A DNA stretch of 64,000 bases, from assembly GCA_963707275.1 (NCBI GenBank), contig CAVPPH010000004.1, forward strand, positions 1 through 64,000, given 5' to 3'. The notes beneath the pieces are model-generated. The model was given only the letters and a program-made list of their open reading frames with translations, had not been told where the DNA came from and searched no databases. Source of the DNA: JACKBK01 sp963707275. GTDB lineage: Bacteria; Chloroflexota; Anaerolineae; JAAEKA01. A program made the position numbers and the translations under genes. This document shows, one piece after another, positions 9,183 through 19,090 of this stretch. How positions within the stretch are numbered: the first letter of the stretch is position 1; every line of letters begins with the position of its first letter.

Positions 9183-9449
9183 ATGCAAACTACAGTCAAG
9201 ACCCGGATCGTCAGGATCGGCAATTCACAGGGTATCCGCATCCCCAAGCTCATCATCGAACAACTCGACCTGGGTGAAGAAATAGAGATGGAGATCTTTC
9301 CCGATCAACTGGTCATTCGTTCCGCTCATTCGCCTCGTCAGGGGTGGGATGAGCATTTCAAGTCAATGGCTGTAGCTGGCGATGACCAGTTGCTTGATGC
9401 CGACGCGTTGGCACTGACTGAATGGGACGAGGCCGAGTGGGAATGGTAG
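9183..9449 (+). CDS. mazE: Antitoxin, AbrB/MazE family
   Basis: The 88-residue product has an N-terminal swapped-hairpin AbrB DNA-binding domain (VKTRIVRIGNSQGIRIPKLI, then LDLGEEIEMEI) and an acidic C-terminal tail ending in DEAEWEW. In the family that tail wraps around and blocks the MazF active site. The stop overlaps the mazF start. It has a strong AAGGAGG ribosome-binding site and its own promoter. Confidence 0.9.
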   Translation: MQTTVKTRIVRIGNSQGIRIPKLIIEQLDLGEEIEMEIFPDQLVIRSAHSPRQGWDEHFKSMAVAGDDQLLDADALALTEWDEAEWEW

Positions 9450-9766
9450 TCAAGCGATTCGACGTCTATCTGGTCAACCTGGACCCAACCGTCGGCAGCG
9501 AAATCAAGAAGACGCGCCCTTGCCTGGTAGTATCCCCGGATGAACTGAACCGGCATATTGCCACCGTGATCGTGGCTCCCATGACAACCAGGGGGCAGCC
9601 GTATCCGACGCGCATTGCCTGTGACTTCGAAGGCAAATCAGGCCAGGTGGTATTGGACCAACTGCGAACCGTGGACAAGCGCCGCCTGGTCAAGCGGCTG
9701 GGGCGGATTGACAAGAATACACAGCAGTCAGTTGTCGCCAGATTGGTGCAGTTGTTTGCCGCGTGA
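9443..9766 (+). CDS. mazF: mRNA interferase toxin, MazF/PemK family
   Basis: This is a 107-residue sequence-specific endoribonuclease of the CcdB/PemK fold. The signature segments VYLVNLDPTVGSEIKKTRPC, VAPMTT, and GQVVLDQLRTVDKRRL are present, the last two carrying the conserved Thr and the Asp-Gln-x-Arg/Lys region. The start at 9443 overlaps the mazE stop; a slightly earlier in-frame start would add seven residues that do not match the family. It forms a standard type II toxin-antitoxin pair with the preceding gene. Confidence 0.93.
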   Translation: MVVKRFDVYLVNLDPTVGSEIKKTRPCLVVSPDELNRHIATVIVAPMTTRGQPYPTRIACDFEGKSGQVVLDQLRTVDKRRLVKRLGRIDKNTQQSVVARLVQLFAA

Positions 9767-9778
9767 TGACTGGTCGTG

Positions 9779-9851
9779 GTTGACATCCGCCTTCCGACGT
9801 GATGTGAATCATAGCCCTTCTGTCCATCCTGCGGTAGAATAGGTCTGGCGC
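9779..9851 (+). repeat. Imperfect direct repeat, copy 2, right of mazEF
   Basis: This is the second copy of the repeat seen at 9035-9107. It starts GTTGACATCC and includes CGTGATGTGAATCATA and GCGGTAGAAT. It lies directly after mazF and about 40 bases ahead of the acyl-CoA mutase gene. The arrangement would fit insertion of mazEF by repeat recombination. Confidence 0.5.
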
Positions 9852-9892
9852 TGTGATCGGCGCGCGAACTCCCTTCGGTCGAGGTATTATCC

Positions 9893-11574
<1,682 letters not shown>

Positions 11575-11580
11575 GCTTTC

Positions 11581-12045
11581 ATGAACAAACAACCCAACAG
11601 CCGCATGTGTTTCATCTGCGGCGTCAAGAACATCGCTGGCGTGCACGTCCGCTTCTACGAACCGGGTGACGGCACGGTGCTGGCCCGCTTCTGCGGCCAG
11701 GAGATCCACCAGGGCTATCCTGGCCGCTTCCATGGCGGCGTGCTGGCCGGCATTCTGGACGAGACGCTGGGCCGCGCCATCCGCCTGCAACATGGCGACG
11801 ACGTCTGGGGCGTCACTGCGGAACTGACCATTCGCTATCGCCAGCCGGTACCGCTGGAAACCGAACTGGAAGCCGTGGGACGCATCACCGCCGAACGCAG
11901 CCGCTTGTTCGAGGCGACCGGCGAGGTCCTGTTGCCCGACGGCACCGTGGCGGTGGAAGCCAGCGGCAAGTTCGTCAAGCTGCTGCCGGAGATACTTGCT
12001 GAGTTCGACCCTGCCGCCGAAGAGTGGCAAGTCGTGCCGGACTAA
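11581..12045 (+). CDS. Hotdog-fold thioesterase (PaaI-like)
   Basis: The 154-residue protein has an N-terminal C-x-x-C pair (MCFICG), common in this subfamily, followed by the hotdog core FHGGVLAGILDETLGRAI and AELTIRYRQPVPLETELEA. In the family the HGG-x-x-x-x-x-x-D/E block carries the catalytic acid, here in the LDET segment. Acyl-CoA hydrolysis is the expected activity. It begins seven bases after the mutase gene, suggesting co-transcription and a shared acyl-CoA context. Confidence 0.85.
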   Translation: MNKQPNSRMCFICGVKNIAGVHVRFYEPGDGTVLARFCGQEIHQGYPGRFHGGVLAGILDETLGRAIRLQHGDDVWGVTAELTIRYRQPVPLETELEAVGRITAERSRLFEATGEVLLPDGTVAVEASGKFVKLLPEILAEFDPAAEEWQVVPD

Positions 12046-12049
12046 CACC

Positions 12050-12742
12050 ATGTACATCCTCATTGTCAACCAACAGCCGCTGGGACGGGCGCTGGCCGCC
12101 ACGCTGGTCGAGCACGGTCACGAAGTGGCCTATCTCGACAAGGACGCCGAGTATTGCAACGCGGTCGCCAGCGAACTGGGCTGCCTGGTGATCAACGGCG
12201 ATCCCAGCAATCTGCGCATGTTGCAGGAGGCGGGCATCGACCGCGCCGACGCGATCATCACCCTGCTGGAGCGCGACATCGAGAACATCATGGTCGGCCT
12301 TTTCGCTCGCCAGCACAATGTGCCCAAGATTCTGGCTCGGCTGCGCCAGCAGCATTACCGGGCCGCCTACCAACTGGCCGGCATCACCGACATTTTCAGC
12401 GCCTTCGAGTACCTGCACAACGAGCTGATCATCGCCGTCGAAAACCCTGAGATACGCCACGTCATGGCGCTGGGCAGCGGACAGGTGGAAATCGCGGCCA
12501 TCGACGTGGCCGCGGAGTCGCCGCTGTTGGGCCAGGATCTGACGGTTCTCTGGCAGGACGCTGACTTTCCCGCCGGCGCCATCGTACTCGGACTGCTGAA
12601 AGCCAGCGAGCAGCTGTTTCACCTGCCGCGCGACCGCCAGCGCATCGATCCGGACGACGAGGTGCTGCTGGTCGCCTCTCACGACGACGTTCAGCGCATC
12701 GCTCGTATCCTCAACATCCGCAAACGCCGCTTTCTCCGTTAA
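12050..12742 (+). CDS. trkA: TrkA-type potassium uptake regulator with atypical N-terminal glycine motif
   Basis: The 230-residue protein has a TrkA-N Rossmann domain (about 1-130) and a TrkA-C domain (about 140-220; ESPLLGQDL, DDEVLLV). It is the cytosolic nucleotide-sensing partner of the TrkH channel encoded next. The first loop reads ILIVNQQPLGRALA, so the usual G-x-G-x-x-G is reduced to its last glycine. The acidic end of strand 2 (YLDKD) is kept. NAD(H) or nucleotide binding may therefore be altered. The start at 12050 lies a few bases after the thioesterase stop. Confidence 0.88.
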   Translation: MYILIVNQQPLGRALAATLVEHGHEVAYLDKDAEYCNAVASELGCLVINGDPSNLRMLQEAGIDRADAIITLLERDIENIMVGLFARQHNVPKILARLRQQHYRAAYQLAGITDIFSAFEYLHNELIIAVENPEIRHVMALGSGQVEIAAIDVAAESPLLGQDLTVLWQDADFPAGAIVLGLLKASEQLFHLPRDRQRIDPDDEVLLVASHDDVQRIARILNIRKRRFLR

Positions 12743-12753
12743 TCAACACTCTC

Positions 12754-14265
12754 ATGCCAATCCAGCGACGGCCCGTCTGGCAACAGCGTCTGGAGATTGT
12801 GGTCGCCTACCAGGCGCCGGTGCTGTGGGCTATCGGCATTGCGCTGCTTGCGCCTCTTGTCCTCGCGTTCTGGGATGCCCGCGGTTTGCCGCCGCGGCTG
12901 GAGATCGTCAGCTTTTTGTTACCGGCCCTGCTGGCAATTGCCCTTGGGCTGGCCATTCGCCTGCGCCGCCCCTCGCCCGCTTCCCTGTCACAGACGGAAG
13001 CGCTGCTGGCCACCACTGCCGCCTGGCTGACGGCCAGCGTCATCGGCGCGCTGCCCTTCATCCTGTTGCTGGACATCCCCCTCATCGAGTCGGTGTTCGA
13101 GACCGTCTCCGGCTTCACGACCGCCGGCACGACCATGCTGGTGCATCTCGACACCCTGCCGCGCAGCATCCTGCTCTGGCGCTCGCTGACGCAGTGGCTG
13201 GGCGGGCTGGGTATCCTGGTCATCATCCTGCTGGTGGGTCAGTCGCGCGGCAGCCAGGCACTGAGTTTGCTCAACGCTGAGGGAGTGAAGGTCAACTCCG
13301 GCCGTCTGTCGCTGAACTTCCAGCGCGCTACGGTCAAATTCCTTCAGATCTACGTGGTGTTGACGGTCGCGCAGGCCGTGATCACACTGCTGCTGGGTAT
13401 GCCCCTCTTCGACTCGGTCAACCACGCCATGACCACGGTCTCCACCGGCGGTTTCTCGCCGCACGACGAAAGCCTGGCCTTCTACGCCAACCGCCCGAGC
13501 CAGTTTCCCAACTACGTCGCCATGGAACTGGTGATCATCGTCTTCATGCTGGCTGGCGGCATCAATTTTTTCATCCACTACCGGCTGGTGCGGCGGCGGG
13601 AGATCAGGGCTTTGTGGGACGGGATGGAGATGCGCATTTTGTGGATCGTGCTGGCTGTGACCACGGCCAGCGTCGCACTGGTTTCCTGGCGCAACGACGG
13701 GGGCAGCCTGTCGGACTGGACGCTGCGCTCCGGCTTCGCGGTGGCTTCGCTGATCTCGACCACTGGCTACGAGATCACGCCGACAGGTGCATTCCCGCGG
13801 TTAGCGCGCGAGATCTTCCTGCTGCTGATGGTGCTGGGCGGCACCGCCGGATCGACCGCAGGCGGCATCAAGCTGATCAGGGCGGGGATGCTGGGCAAGC
13901 TGCTCAGCTTCGAGGTGCGCAAGCTGCGCCTGCCGCCACATGCCGTTCATCCGCCCGCCATCGACGGCAAGGCCATCAACGAGGTGGCCTTTCGCCAGGC
14001 CGTCTTCATCCTGCTGCTCTGGCTGGGCTACATCGTGGTGGGCGGGCTGGCGATCAGCCTGATGGCGCCGGAGTTGCAGATCGCCGACGCCTATTCCATC
14101 GTCTTCTCAGCCATCGGGGTTTACGGTCCCAGCTTTGTGCCGGTGCAGGAGGTCATCGCTCTGCCGGGCGCGGCCAAGTCGATCCTGATCGTCGGCATGC
14201 TGGCCGGCCGCCTGGAGATTCTCCCCCTGCTGGTCTTCTTCAACCTGGCCGCATGGCGGCGATAA
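12754..14265 (+). CDS. trkH: TrkH/KtrB family potassium transporter
   Basis: This is a 503-residue polytopic membrane protein with about ten hydrophobic segments in four pore repeats. Each repeat carries a selectivity loop: SGFTTAGTTM near residue 124, TVSTGGFS near 229, STTGYEITPT near 339, and SAIGVYGPSF near 452, plus the GGTAGSTAGGIK block near 368. It forms the membrane pore that works with the cytosolic TrkA-like protein encoded 11 bases upstream. The gene is intact. Confidence 0.92.
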   Translation: MPIQRRPVWQQRLEIVVAYQAPVLWAIGIALLAPLVLAFWDARGLPPRLEIVSFLLPALLAIALGLAIRLRRPSPASLSQTEALLATTAAWLTASVIGALPFILLLDIPLIESVFETVSGFTTAGTTMLVHLDTLPRSILLWRSLTQWLGGLGILVIILLVGQSRGSQALSLLNAEGVKVNSGRLSLNFQRATVKFLQIYVVLTVAQAVITLLLGMPLFDSVNHAMTTVSTGGFSPHDESLAFYANRPSQFPNYVAMELVIIVFMLAGGINFFIHYRLVRRREIRALWDGMEMRILWIVLAVTTASVALVSWRNDGGSLSDWTLRSGFAVASLISTTGYEITPTGAFPRLAREIFLLLMVLGGTAGSTAGGIKLIRAGMLGKLLSFEVRKLRLPPHAVHPPAIDGKAINEVAFRQAVFILLLWLGYIVVGGLAISLMAPELQIADAYSIVFSAIGVYGPSFVPVQEVIALPGAAKSILIVGMLAGRLEILPLLVFFNLAAWRR

Positions 14266-14278
14266 TGGAAACTGACGT

Positions 14279-15032
14279 TCAACCCGCCTTCAACGCCTCG
14301 ATGTAGAAACGATGGCTGTGCAGCGTCAAACCCTCGTCGCGCACTATCTGCTCATGCAGCGTCAGCAGCCGATCACGGTATCCTCCCACGGTGAACCCCT
14401 CGATCTGCCATGGTATCTGGCGCAGATAGTAGACCACCGCGCCGATGTCGCTGACCCACGTCTCGACCCACGCCTCCAATCGCTCGACGATCTGGAAACC
14501 CGCTCTCTCCAGCCCGGACAGCGCCGCGTCCGGTCCCCAGTCGGCGAACTCGAAATACACTTCGTCCTGTAGCAGTTCGTTGAGCTCCCTGCAATCGCGT
14601 CCGCCAACTTGCTGCGTGATGAAGCGCCCGCCCGGTTTGACGATGCGAAACACCTCCGCCGGATCGTAGGAACTCGTGGCGGTCGATGACCAGATCGAAC
14701 GCGCCGTCGGCGAATGGCAGTGTGTTGTCGACGACGTCAGTCACGACGCGAACGCCCAGCGGCTCCAGCCGGGCGCGCGCAATCGGCCGGTTGGGCAGGT
14801 AGTTCTCCGTCGCCCAGGTGTCAGCCGGCAGCGGCGCCATCGACGCCAGCATCTCGCCGCCGCCCGTGCCCAGGTCCAGCAGCGACCGCGCGCCGCCAAA
14901 GCGCGCCATCACCCGCTCGCGATAATCCCACGGAGTCTCGCCCTCGATCCAGCGTCCATCCAGCCAGGAAAAATCCCAGCCCGCAAAAGCCGCCGCCTGC
15001 GCCTCACTGACCAGCGTCTCGAAGTCGGTCAT
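14279..15032 (-). CDS. Class I SAM-dependent methyltransferase, one frameshift
   Basis: The product has the SAM-binding motif LLDLGTGGGEML, an acidic/adenine-binding stretch ATENYLPNRP, and FADGAFDLVIDRHE, then after a frame change FRIVKPGGRFITQQVGG. The frameshift is near 14668, where HE should be followed by SYDPAEVFRI; one extra T repairs it. The C-terminal third (WVSDIGAVVYYLRQIPW, then HSHRFYIEALKAG) is typical of methyltransferases related to rRNA and small-molecule enzymes, but the substrate is unknown. Convergent with trkH. Confidence 0.75.
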
Positions 15033-15055
15033 CAGAAAGCTCCCTTCACCGCGTA

Positions 15056-15077
15056 GGACGAGTTTCCTAACTCGTCC
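15056..15077. repeat. Short perfect hairpin upstream of methyltransferase
   Basis: GGACGAGTT and AACTCGTCC form a perfect 9-bp stem with a TCCT loop. It lies in a 183-base gap between two minus-strand genes that also contains a GC-rich palindromic patch and repeated ATTCGTG words. No U-run follows, so it may be a dispersed repeat rather than a terminator. Confidence 0.4.
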
Positions 15078-15215
15078 CGGCAGCCGCGCTGCCGCTCCGT
15101 CGTCCTGTCATGTTCAGCGATCCCGGACGGGCTACAAACCCATCCTACTGCCAGGCCACATCTCGCTCCCATTCGTGTATTCGTGTGCGCCAGCATTCGT
15201 GGACGGTGGATGCCG

Positions 15216-15746
15216 CTACAGTGCCTCCCGCCCGCACCCGTGGCGCACGCCACAGGCTGCACAGCGGACTGCATCGTCGTGACTGCGGGCTACATCGCGC
15301 CGCGCCAGGTCGTCGCGCATGTCGTCCAACGTCGCCAGCAGCAGTGCACGCAGGTCATCGGTCCAGTCGATCTGCACCGTCGCGTCGGCGTAGCGAATGA
15401 AACCGTGTGGCGGAGTCTCGGCGTGCGCCTCCTCCACCAACAGGCAATAGGCGGCCAGTTGCATGACATGCGAGTTGTAGGCGCGGCCGCCGGCCGGTGC
15501 TGCGCCGCGCTTGACTTCCACCGGCACCAGCCCGTCATCCGTCTCCACCAGATAGTCGGGCTTGCCGGTCAGTCGATAGCGTTGCGAGAAATAGGGTTTC
15601 GCCACTTCTGACCAGCGACCCGTGTCCGCGTAGACCAGCTTACCCTCGGGCAGCCCGCTGCGCCGCTGATTGTGTGCAGCACGGCGTGTCAGCCGCAGGG
15701 CAAGATAGAGCAGCAGTCCGGCCAGCAGCAGCGGCGCAATCCACAT
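15216..15746 (-). CDS. Cas4/Dna2-like PD-(D/E)XK nuclease, C-terminal half, membrane-anchored
   Basis: The 176-residue protein begins with one hydrophobic helix (IAPLLLAGLLLYLALRL) and then carries the catalytic part of a Cas4-like nuclease. It has LTGKPDYLVE (motif Asp), VPVEVKRG (E-x-K), and QLAAYCLLVEE (Q-x-x-x-Y), and ends with CAACGVRHGC, which matches the three C-terminal cysteines of the Cas4 iron-sulfur cluster. The N-terminal Cas4 region with the fourth cysteine is missing here but is encoded separately at 18142-18411 in the same operon. The start at 15746 is chosen because the preceding codons are not family-like. There is no CRISPR context. Confidence 0.7.
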   Translation of the reverse strand: MWIAPLLLAGLLLYLALRLTRRAAHNQRRSGLPEGKLVYADTGRWSEVAKPYFSQRYRLTGKPDYLVETDDGLVPVEVKRGAAPAGGRAYNSHVMQLAAYCLLVEEAHAETPPHGFIRYADATVQIDWTDDLRALLLATLDDMRDDLARRDVARSHDDAVRCAACGVRHGCGREAL

Positions 15747-15765
15747 CAGATGCGGTCCTTGGTCG

Positions 15766-16486
15766 TTATTCCGCCCACAACAGGTCCTTGCGACGGAACA
15801 ACCACGCTGCCAGCACAAACAGGCCAGCGGCAAGGATCAGAACGCCGGCAAGCGAAAGGGCGTAGGCTGGAACAGAGGGAGGAATTGCCGGCGCGCGCAG
15901 CGCCGTGGTGACCGGACTGGCAAGGGTGGCTACCGCTTCTGCAAGCCAGGCAAAGCTGCCTCGCTCCATCACGCCGCGCAACTCGGTCACTGTGGCAAAC
16001 AGCGCCAGCGCGACAAATGTGACGATATACGACCCGCCGCGGCTTGTCAGCCGCGTCAGCAGCAGCCCCAGGCAGGCGGCAAAGAGCACCAACGCCAGCC
16101 AGCGCGGCGCGATCAGCAACAGGTCTACCGGGCTGATAGCGACCCTGGCCTGAATCAGCGCCAGAACAGTGTACAGCGCCGCCAGCAGACCGGCCAGCAC
16201 AGCGACACATAGCACCATCGCCGCCAGTAGTTCGCTGCGGCGCGCCAGTCGCAGCAGCATCACCGCGGATGAGCTGCGGTTGAGCTGGCTGGCCAGCAAC
16301 AGCACCGTCACCAATGTCGCCACCATCAACGTGAACCCGCCGGTCGCTGCGAAATAGTCTACGTCGCCCGGCCACTCGAAGAAGATCCAGTAGAGCGCCA
16401 GTGTCAGCGCCAGCGGCGGCGATGATCAACAGCGAGCGCGCCAGTTCCTTCAGCAAAAACCAGGCCATGGCAACCGTCCGGCTCAT
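15766..16486 (-). CDS. ABC transporter permease, one frameshift
   Basis: The product is a hydrophobic protein of about 239 residues with six predicted membrane helices, starting MSRTVAMAWFLLKELARSLL. A single extra base near 16416 separates the start from the main frame (LALTLALYWIFFEW, then LMVATLVTVLLL). Its start codon overlaps the stop of the upstream ATPase gene (ATGA), so the two form an ABC-2-like exporter pair. The substrate is unknown. Membership in the seven-gene minus-strand operon is supported by gaps under 25 bases. Confidence 0.75.
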
Positions 16487-17360
16487 GCGCGCATCGCCTC
16501 CAGGTAGATTTCCTCCAGCGTCAGCCGTTCCTGGACCAGCCCGCGCACGTCCGCGCCGCCGTCCAGCAGCAGCCGCAAGGCATCGCTCCTTGCGCGCCAC
16601 CGCTGGCCCTTCCAAATAGATGCGGCCGTCCTGCAATGCCACGCCGGAGCCAAGAACTGTCAGGCTGGCAGCCAACGATGCAGGTACACGGTCCACGTCG
16701 ATGACTACTCGCTCCCGCAGCGGTAACACGTCGGCCAGCGCGCCGGCCTGCTTGAGCCGCCCGCTGGAGAGGATCGCGACGTGATCGCACAGCTCGGCCA
16801 CGTCGCTGAGGCGATGGGTGCTCAGCAGCACCGTCTTGCCGGCGCGCCGCAGTTGGCCGATCAGGTCGCGCACGGCCTTCTGCCACGCCGGGTCGAGGCC
16901 CTCCATCGGCTCGTCCAGCACCAGCAGCGGTGGGTCACCGATCAAAGCGACGGCCAGCCCCAGCCGCTGCAACATGCCTTTCGAGCACGACCCGATGCGC
17001 TGGGCAGCGACCTGATCAAGCCCGACCTGGCGCAGTTGGGTATTGACCGCGCTGTCCAGCACTGCGCCGCGCAGTCCGTCGAGATCCGCGCACAGCCGCA
17101 GGAATTCGTCGATGCGACTGCGCGGCGGGAGGGCGATGCGTTCAGGCAGGTAGCCGATGCAACGCGCCGCGCCAGCATCCAACTCGACCGAGCCGGCGTC
17201 AGGAAAGATCAGTCCCAGCAGGAGCTTGATGAAGGTGGTTTTGCCCGACCCGTTGGGGCCGAGGAGGCCGAAGACCGCGCCAGGCGGCACAGTCAGATCC
17301 AGGTGGTCAAGAGCGAGAGTTCGCGCCGTAGCGCTTGCTGAGTTGGATGGCCCGGATCAT
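16483..17360 (-). CDS. ABC transporter ATP-binding protein, two frameshifts
   Basis: The ATPase has Walker A GPNGSGKTT, a variant signature SKGM in GSCSKGMLQRLGLA, Walker B LLVLDEPMEGLDP and the switch histidine STHRL. Frame changes lie near 17318 (before TLALDHLDLTVPPG) and near 16590 (before DALRLLLDGG). With one base removed at each, the protein is about 292 residues, starts MIRAIQLSKRYG and ends LEEIYLEAMRA. It lies 17 bases after the L,D-transpeptidase gene and overlaps the permease start. Confidence 0.8.
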
Positions 17361-17377
17361 ACGAATCTTGAGGCTTG

Positions 17378-18142
17378 CTAGCCCTCGCGGCCGGTGCCGC
17401 CGTCCCAAGGGAGGATCACGATCGGCACGTCGTACGGACCCCAGTCGGTGAACCAGCGCGCGTCGTCGGGCGAGATGCGGATGCAGCCGCGCGAGGCCGG
17501 GAAGACGCCCAGTTCATCCATTCCCTGATACAGTTTGGAGCCGTCTTCAGCCTGTGTGTAAGGCGCGCTGTGGATCAGGATCGACCCGCCTGCCTTGAAG
17601 AGATACCAGGCGTTGTCGGCTGAGACGCCGTTGGCTGTGAACGTGCCCCAGAATTCGCCGATGTTTCCGGTCCAGGCCGGCGTGTACCAACCCTTATCGG
17701 GGTCGCCGGTGCTGATGGCCAACTCGCGCACCACGGCGCCGTCTTTGACGACGGTCATCCGCTGTGCGTTCTGGTTGACCAGCACGAAGGAGCCGGCCGG
17801 GTCGATGCCAGCGTCCCGTACCACCTGTTCCACGAACGAATCGGGCGTCGGCAGAGGAACGGCGGTCACTTCGATTTCAACAGGCGCGGCATCAGGCGTC
17901 ACCTCTGGCTCGCTCGTCGGCAATGGTGTGGCGGTTGCCAGCGGCGTCACGGTAGGCGACGGGCCGGCTGTGGGCGACGGCGTCGCCATCCAGCTCGCGC
18001 CGACGTAATACTGGCCGGTGACGGGCGCAAGCGACTGGCTGTTGACCAGCAGGCTGGCGATCTGCCAAACGGCCAGCCCGGCAACGACCGCGACAATCAC
18101 CAGAGCGGTGTATCGCAGCAACGAACGCGACCAGCCGCTCAT
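17378..18142 (-). CDS. L,D-transpeptidase (YkuD family), membrane-anchored
   Basis: The 254-residue protein has one N-terminal membrane helix (residues about 10-32), a Pro/Thr-rich extracytoplasmic linker (residues 52-100), and a C-terminal YkuD domain. The catalytic region reads ILIHSAPYTQ and then FPASRGCIRISPDDARW, so the usual S/T-H-G-C is S-R-G-C; the nucleophilic cysteine is kept. It would crosslink peptidoglycan peptides or attach proteins to the wall. Its start overlaps the stop of the preceding gene by one base. Confidence 0.85.
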   Translation of the reverse strand: MSGWSRSLLRYTALVIVAVVAGLAVWQIASLLVNSQSLAPVTGQYYVGASWMATPSPTAGPSPTVTPLATATPLPTSEPEVTPDAAPVEIEVTAVPLPTPDSFVEQVVRDAGIDPAGSFVLVNQNAQRMTVVKDGAVVRELAISTGDPDKGWYTPAWTGNIGEFWGTFTANGVSADNAWYLFKAGGSILIHSAPYTQAEDGSKLYQGMDELGVFPASRGCIRISPDDARWFTDWGPYDVPIVILPWDGGTGREG

Positions 18143-18411
18143 CAGCCCGCGCCTCCCACCAACGCCAGCAGCACAGCAGCCAGAGCCAGCAGCGCCGCGG
18201 CAGCCAACAAAATAGTTGCCAGGCGCCGCTGCGTTTGCACCGTCGCGACGCCACGGCCGTGGCGGTCGTGCGCGGCGGTTCCGCTGCGCAGCGCTTCAAC
18301 GTTGCGCGACTGAACGCCCTGTGCGCGCTTGAGCCACCATGAGCGGGCGCAATAGACGTATTCGCCCAACTCGCTGGCGCGGATGACCGGCTGATCGCCC
18401 TGGTTACTCAT
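18142..18411 (-). CDS. Cas4/Dna2-like nuclease, N-terminal half with membrane helix
   Basis: The 89-residue protein reads IRASELGEYVYCARSWWLKR, then AHDRHGRGV, then a hydrophobic helix ending in GGAG. This is the N-terminal part of Cas4: the first iron-sulfur cysteine in the YCxRxWW context and the following G-x-x-x-H region. The rest of the nuclease is encoded four genes downstream at 15216-15746. It overlaps translin by eight bases and the L,D-transpeptidase by one base. Both halves are predicted to place their nuclease parts in the cytosol, so they could assemble at the membrane. Confidence 0.6.
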   Translation of the reverse strand: MSNQGDQPVIRASELGEYVYCARSWWLKRAQGVQSRNVEALRSGTAAHDRHGRGVATVQTQRRLATILLAAAALLALAAVLLALVGGAG

Positions 18412-19090
18412 CGTCCGTTTCGAGGGGAGCCATGACTGCTTCCACCAGCATCCCGGTGGTGCCCATCACGCGCTCCTCAAAGGCCGCCAGCGCCTGACGC
18501 ATCTGCTCCTGGCGCATGGCCATGGTCACGTCACCGCGCGTCCGTTCCAGCGTGGCGCGCAGCACGTCCGTTTGACGGCGCAGCCCGCCGGTGATCGCAT
18601 CAGGAAAGTCGATGGTTATGTTCTGGCTGTAGACCTCGTCCATAATGGCCAGGTACGGCTCGGCTTCCTCGACCAGCCCGCGCCGGATCATGTCCAGCGC
18701 AAAGCGGCGCATCTCGGTGCCCGCCTCCGACATGCCGTTGAGGAAGGTGTGCGACGGCACGCCCAGTTCCTGCGGCGTCGGCAGGTCGCCGCCGTTGACA
18801 AAGGCGTAGACCAGGTGCGCTTCAGTGAGTTCTTTCAGCGCGTCCTGGGTGTAGCCGGTGTAGAAGAGGTCGGGCAGCGCTTCGATGGCTGCCAACATCT
18901 GTGCGGCCGCGTCGCGCGCCTCGGCCAGCAGCGCCGCGGCCTCCTCGAACTCATGACGATGGACGGCGCGGATGCTCTGCGCGCATAGCCGGATGAGGTC
19001 GCGCGACCGGCGCAGGGTCGCGTCGCGCACGTCGTTGCGCGCCGTCAGGTCGGCGCGAATGTCCTCGATGATCTGGGGCAGGTTGTTCAT
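18404..19090 (-). CDS. Translin family protein
   Basis: This 228-residue, all-helical protein resembles translin (PF01997-type), a single-stranded DNA/RNA-binding octamer-forming family best known in eukaryotes and archaea. Family-like blocks are HEFEEAAALLAEARDAAAQM, FYTGYTQDALKELTEAHLVY, LGVPSHTFLNGMSEAGTEMR and NITIDFPDAITGGLRRQTDV. Its start overlaps the stop of the DUF3467 gene and its end overlaps the Cas4-like N half, so it is embedded in the operon. Linkage to a nuclease suggests a nucleic-acid role, but this is inference. Confidence 0.8.
   Translation of the reverse strand: MNNLPQIIEDIRADLTARNDVRDATLRRSRDLIRLCAQSIRAVHRHEFEEAAALLAEARDAAAQMLAAIEALPDLFYTGYTQDALKELTEAHLVYAFVNGGDLPTPQELGVPSHTFLNGMSEAGTEMRRFALDMIRRGLVEEAEPYLAIMDEVYSQNITIDFPDAITGGLRRQTDVLRATLERTRGDVTMAMRQEQMRQALAAFEERVMGTTGMLVEAVMAPLETDDE

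Noticed and set aside
15216..18411. CRISPR-Cas system, because of the Cas4-like halves.
   Set aside because: There is no repeat-spacer array and no cas1, cas2 or effector gene in the window; the halves sit in an envelope-type operon.
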